From positions 16,140,028-16,204,027 of the forward strand of contig OY804589.1 of the NCBI GenBank assembly GCA_963680875.1: a stretch of 64,000 nt of DNA. The letters run 5' to 3'. This document shows positions 63,361 to 64,000 of this stretch, in pieces. The notes below the pieces were generated by a model. It did no database searches and had not been told where the DNA came from. It worked only from the letters and a program-made list of their open reading frames with translations. Made by a program: the position numbers and the translations under genes. Position 1 is the stretch's first letter, and each line of letters starts with the position of its first letter. The DNA comes from Bathymodiolus brooksi (taxonomy: Eukaryota; Mollusca; Bivalvia; Mytilida; Modiolidae).

Positions 63361-64000
63361 AGTTGTAACAGTTGACGGTACATTCGTCTGAGAGGTGTGA
63401 CTTGTCTTTCCTGTCGTTAGAGTTGTAACAGTTGACGGTACATTCGTCTGAGAGGTATGACTTTTCTTTCCTGTCGTTAGAGTTGTAATAGTTGACGGTA
63501 CATTCGTCTGAGAGGTGTGACTTTTCTTTCCTGTCGTTAGAGTTGTAACAGTTGACGGTACATTCGTCTGAGAGGTGTGACTTGCCTTTCCTGTCGTTAG
63601 AGTTGTAACAGTTGACGGGACATTCGTCTGAGAGGTGTGACTTCTCTTTCCTGTTGGTAGAATTGTAGTAGTTGACGTTACATTCGTCAGAGAGGTGTGA
63701 CTTGTCTTTCCTGTCGTTAGAGTTGTAACAGTTGACGGTACATTCGTCTGAGAGGTGTGACTTTTCTTTCCTGTCGTTAGAGTTGTAACAGTTGAAGGTA
63801 GATTCGTCTGAGAGGTGTGACTTTTCTTTCCTGTCGTTAGAATTGTAACAGTTGAGGGTACATTCGTCAGAGAGGTGTGACTTGTCTTTCCTGTCGTTAG
63901 AGTTGTAACAGTTGACGGTACATTCGTCAGAGATGTGTGACTTGTCTTTCCTGTCGTTAGAGTTGTAACAGTTGACGGTACATTCGTCTGAGAGGTATAA
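59569..64000 (-). CDS. Ser/Thr-rich mucin-like tandem-repeat ORF segment, 5'-most visible part, runs off the window
   Basis: On the minus strand this stretch is open for 1,477 codons and continues beyond base 64000. It encodes a 20-residue repeat close to TSHTSQTNVPSTTTTLTTGK, about 74 copies, 60% Ser+Thr with one Pro, a Lys and a His per unit and no Cys. Such composition is typical of secreted or membrane mucin PTS domains, which are heavily O-glycosylated; assigning that role here is inference from composition only. Common substitutions are Thr/Val in the TTTT run, Gln/Leu after HTS, Thr/Lys in GKTS and Thr/Pro in LTTG. No start codon, signal peptide or non-repeat domain is visible, so the true 5' end must lie to the right if this is a gene. 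A TAG (+ strand cta at 59566-59568, Lys AAG to TAG) closes it. It could equally be an open but non-coding satellite. Confidence 0.35.

Larger units (their letters stand above)
1..64000. repeat. 60-bp tandem repeat array (megasatellite), about 1,067 units, open at both ends
   Basis: Every line of the window is a variant of one 60-bp unit with landmarks ttgtctttcctgtcgttaga, gttgacggtacattcgtc and gaggtgtgac. The unit start lies at base 1 and the phase stays on a 60-bp grid except at ten places: five 42-bp deletions, three 4-bp insertions, one 1-bp deletion, and no other length change that I found. No unique sequence interrupts the array. Variable sites recur: ttgt/tttt at the unit start; gtcgttag, gttggtag, cttggtag or gttgttag; gtaacag or gtagtag; gtctgag or gtcagag; ggtgtgac or ggtatgac; attcgtc or atttgtc. 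They occur in fixed combinations, so units are grouped into higher-order repeats. The consensus is about 45% G+C by hand count. Both array ends lie outside the window, so the true length is unknown. Confidence 0.99.

Noticed and set aside
1..64000. CRISPR array
   Set aside because: Units are directly adjacent with no variable spacers, and the variation is made of point differences throughout the unit.
1..64000. Repeated promoter or transcription factor sites (TTGAC boxes, E-box or Myb-like CAGTTG in the gtaacag units)
   Set aside because: Such short motifs occur in every unit because of the repeat and there is no gene start nearby to which they could relate.
1..64000. Telomeric or centromeric satellite
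   Set aside because: The 60-bp unit does not resemble a telomere repeat. A centromere role cannot be excluded, but the codon-phase indels and Ser/Thr frame give no support for it.
1..64000. Plus-strand coding
   Set aside because: All three plus frames have a stop in the consensus unit (TAA in gttgtaacag, TAG in gttagag, TGA in gtctgag). Only the gtcagag variant relieves one of them.
1..64000. Transposons, tRNA, rRNA or viral sequence
   Set aside because: No non-repeat sequence exists in the window in which such elements could lie.

Overview
The whole 64 kb window is one uninterrupted tandem array of a 60-bp unit, about 1,067 copies. It begins inside a unit at base 1 and ends inside one at base 64000, so neither flank of the locus is visible. 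I see no unique sequence, recognisable conserved gene, RNA gene, transposon or CRISPR array. An array of this size, with layered higher-order repeats, points to a eukaryotic genome; nothing here allows a species or phylum call. By hand count the consensus unit is about 45% G+C, strongly G/T-rich on the + strand (39 of 60 bases), and keeps three CpGs.

Because 60 is a multiple of 3, a frame that is open in one unit stays open across many. On the minus strand one frame reads a 20-residue repeat, TSHTSQTNVPSTTTTLTTGK, which is 60% Ser+Thr with one Pro and no Cys: the composition of a mucin-type PTS (O-glycosylated) domain. A second minus frame (KDKSHLSDECTVNCYNSNDR) is open in the consensus too. 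The third minus frame and all plus frames contain a stop in the consensus unit. If the array codes for anything, the Ser/Thr frame is the better candidate. It is open in long blocks at the right end (44491-51567 is 2,359 codons; 55489-59565 is 1,359; 59569-64000 is at least 1,477). It is cut by several stops there, by many recurrent stops at the left end, and by +4 and -1 frameshifts in the middle. I therefore treat the window as a mucin-like coding minisatellite that is at least partly decayed, or a non-coding satellite that happens to be open. No start, signal peptide, splice site or terminal domain is visible.

Layout. Zone A (about 1311-28450) is built from large blocks X, Y and Z in the order X1 (2970-8156), Y1 (8157-11158), Z1 (11335-13205), X2 (13206-18392), Z2 (18391-20261), X3 (20262-25448), Y2 (25449-28450). 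This gives a 7,056-bp tandem duplication and an 8.2-kb segment repeated 17,292 bp apart. Five units here share the same in-frame 42-bp deletion. Zone B (1-1310 and 28451-42357) carries a 4,684-bp tandem duplication and the first three 'boundary' units, each with a 4-bp insertion that shifts the frame. Zone C (42358-54241) has 1,680-bp and 1,380-bp tandem duplications. Zone D (54242-64000) is the most uniform and holds a clean 4,080-bp tandem duplication. From base 42462 to the end the 60-bp phase never changes.

The main interest is structural: a very large coding-phase minisatellite whose layered duplications, shared indels and uneven distribution of stops record how it grew by unequal exchange.
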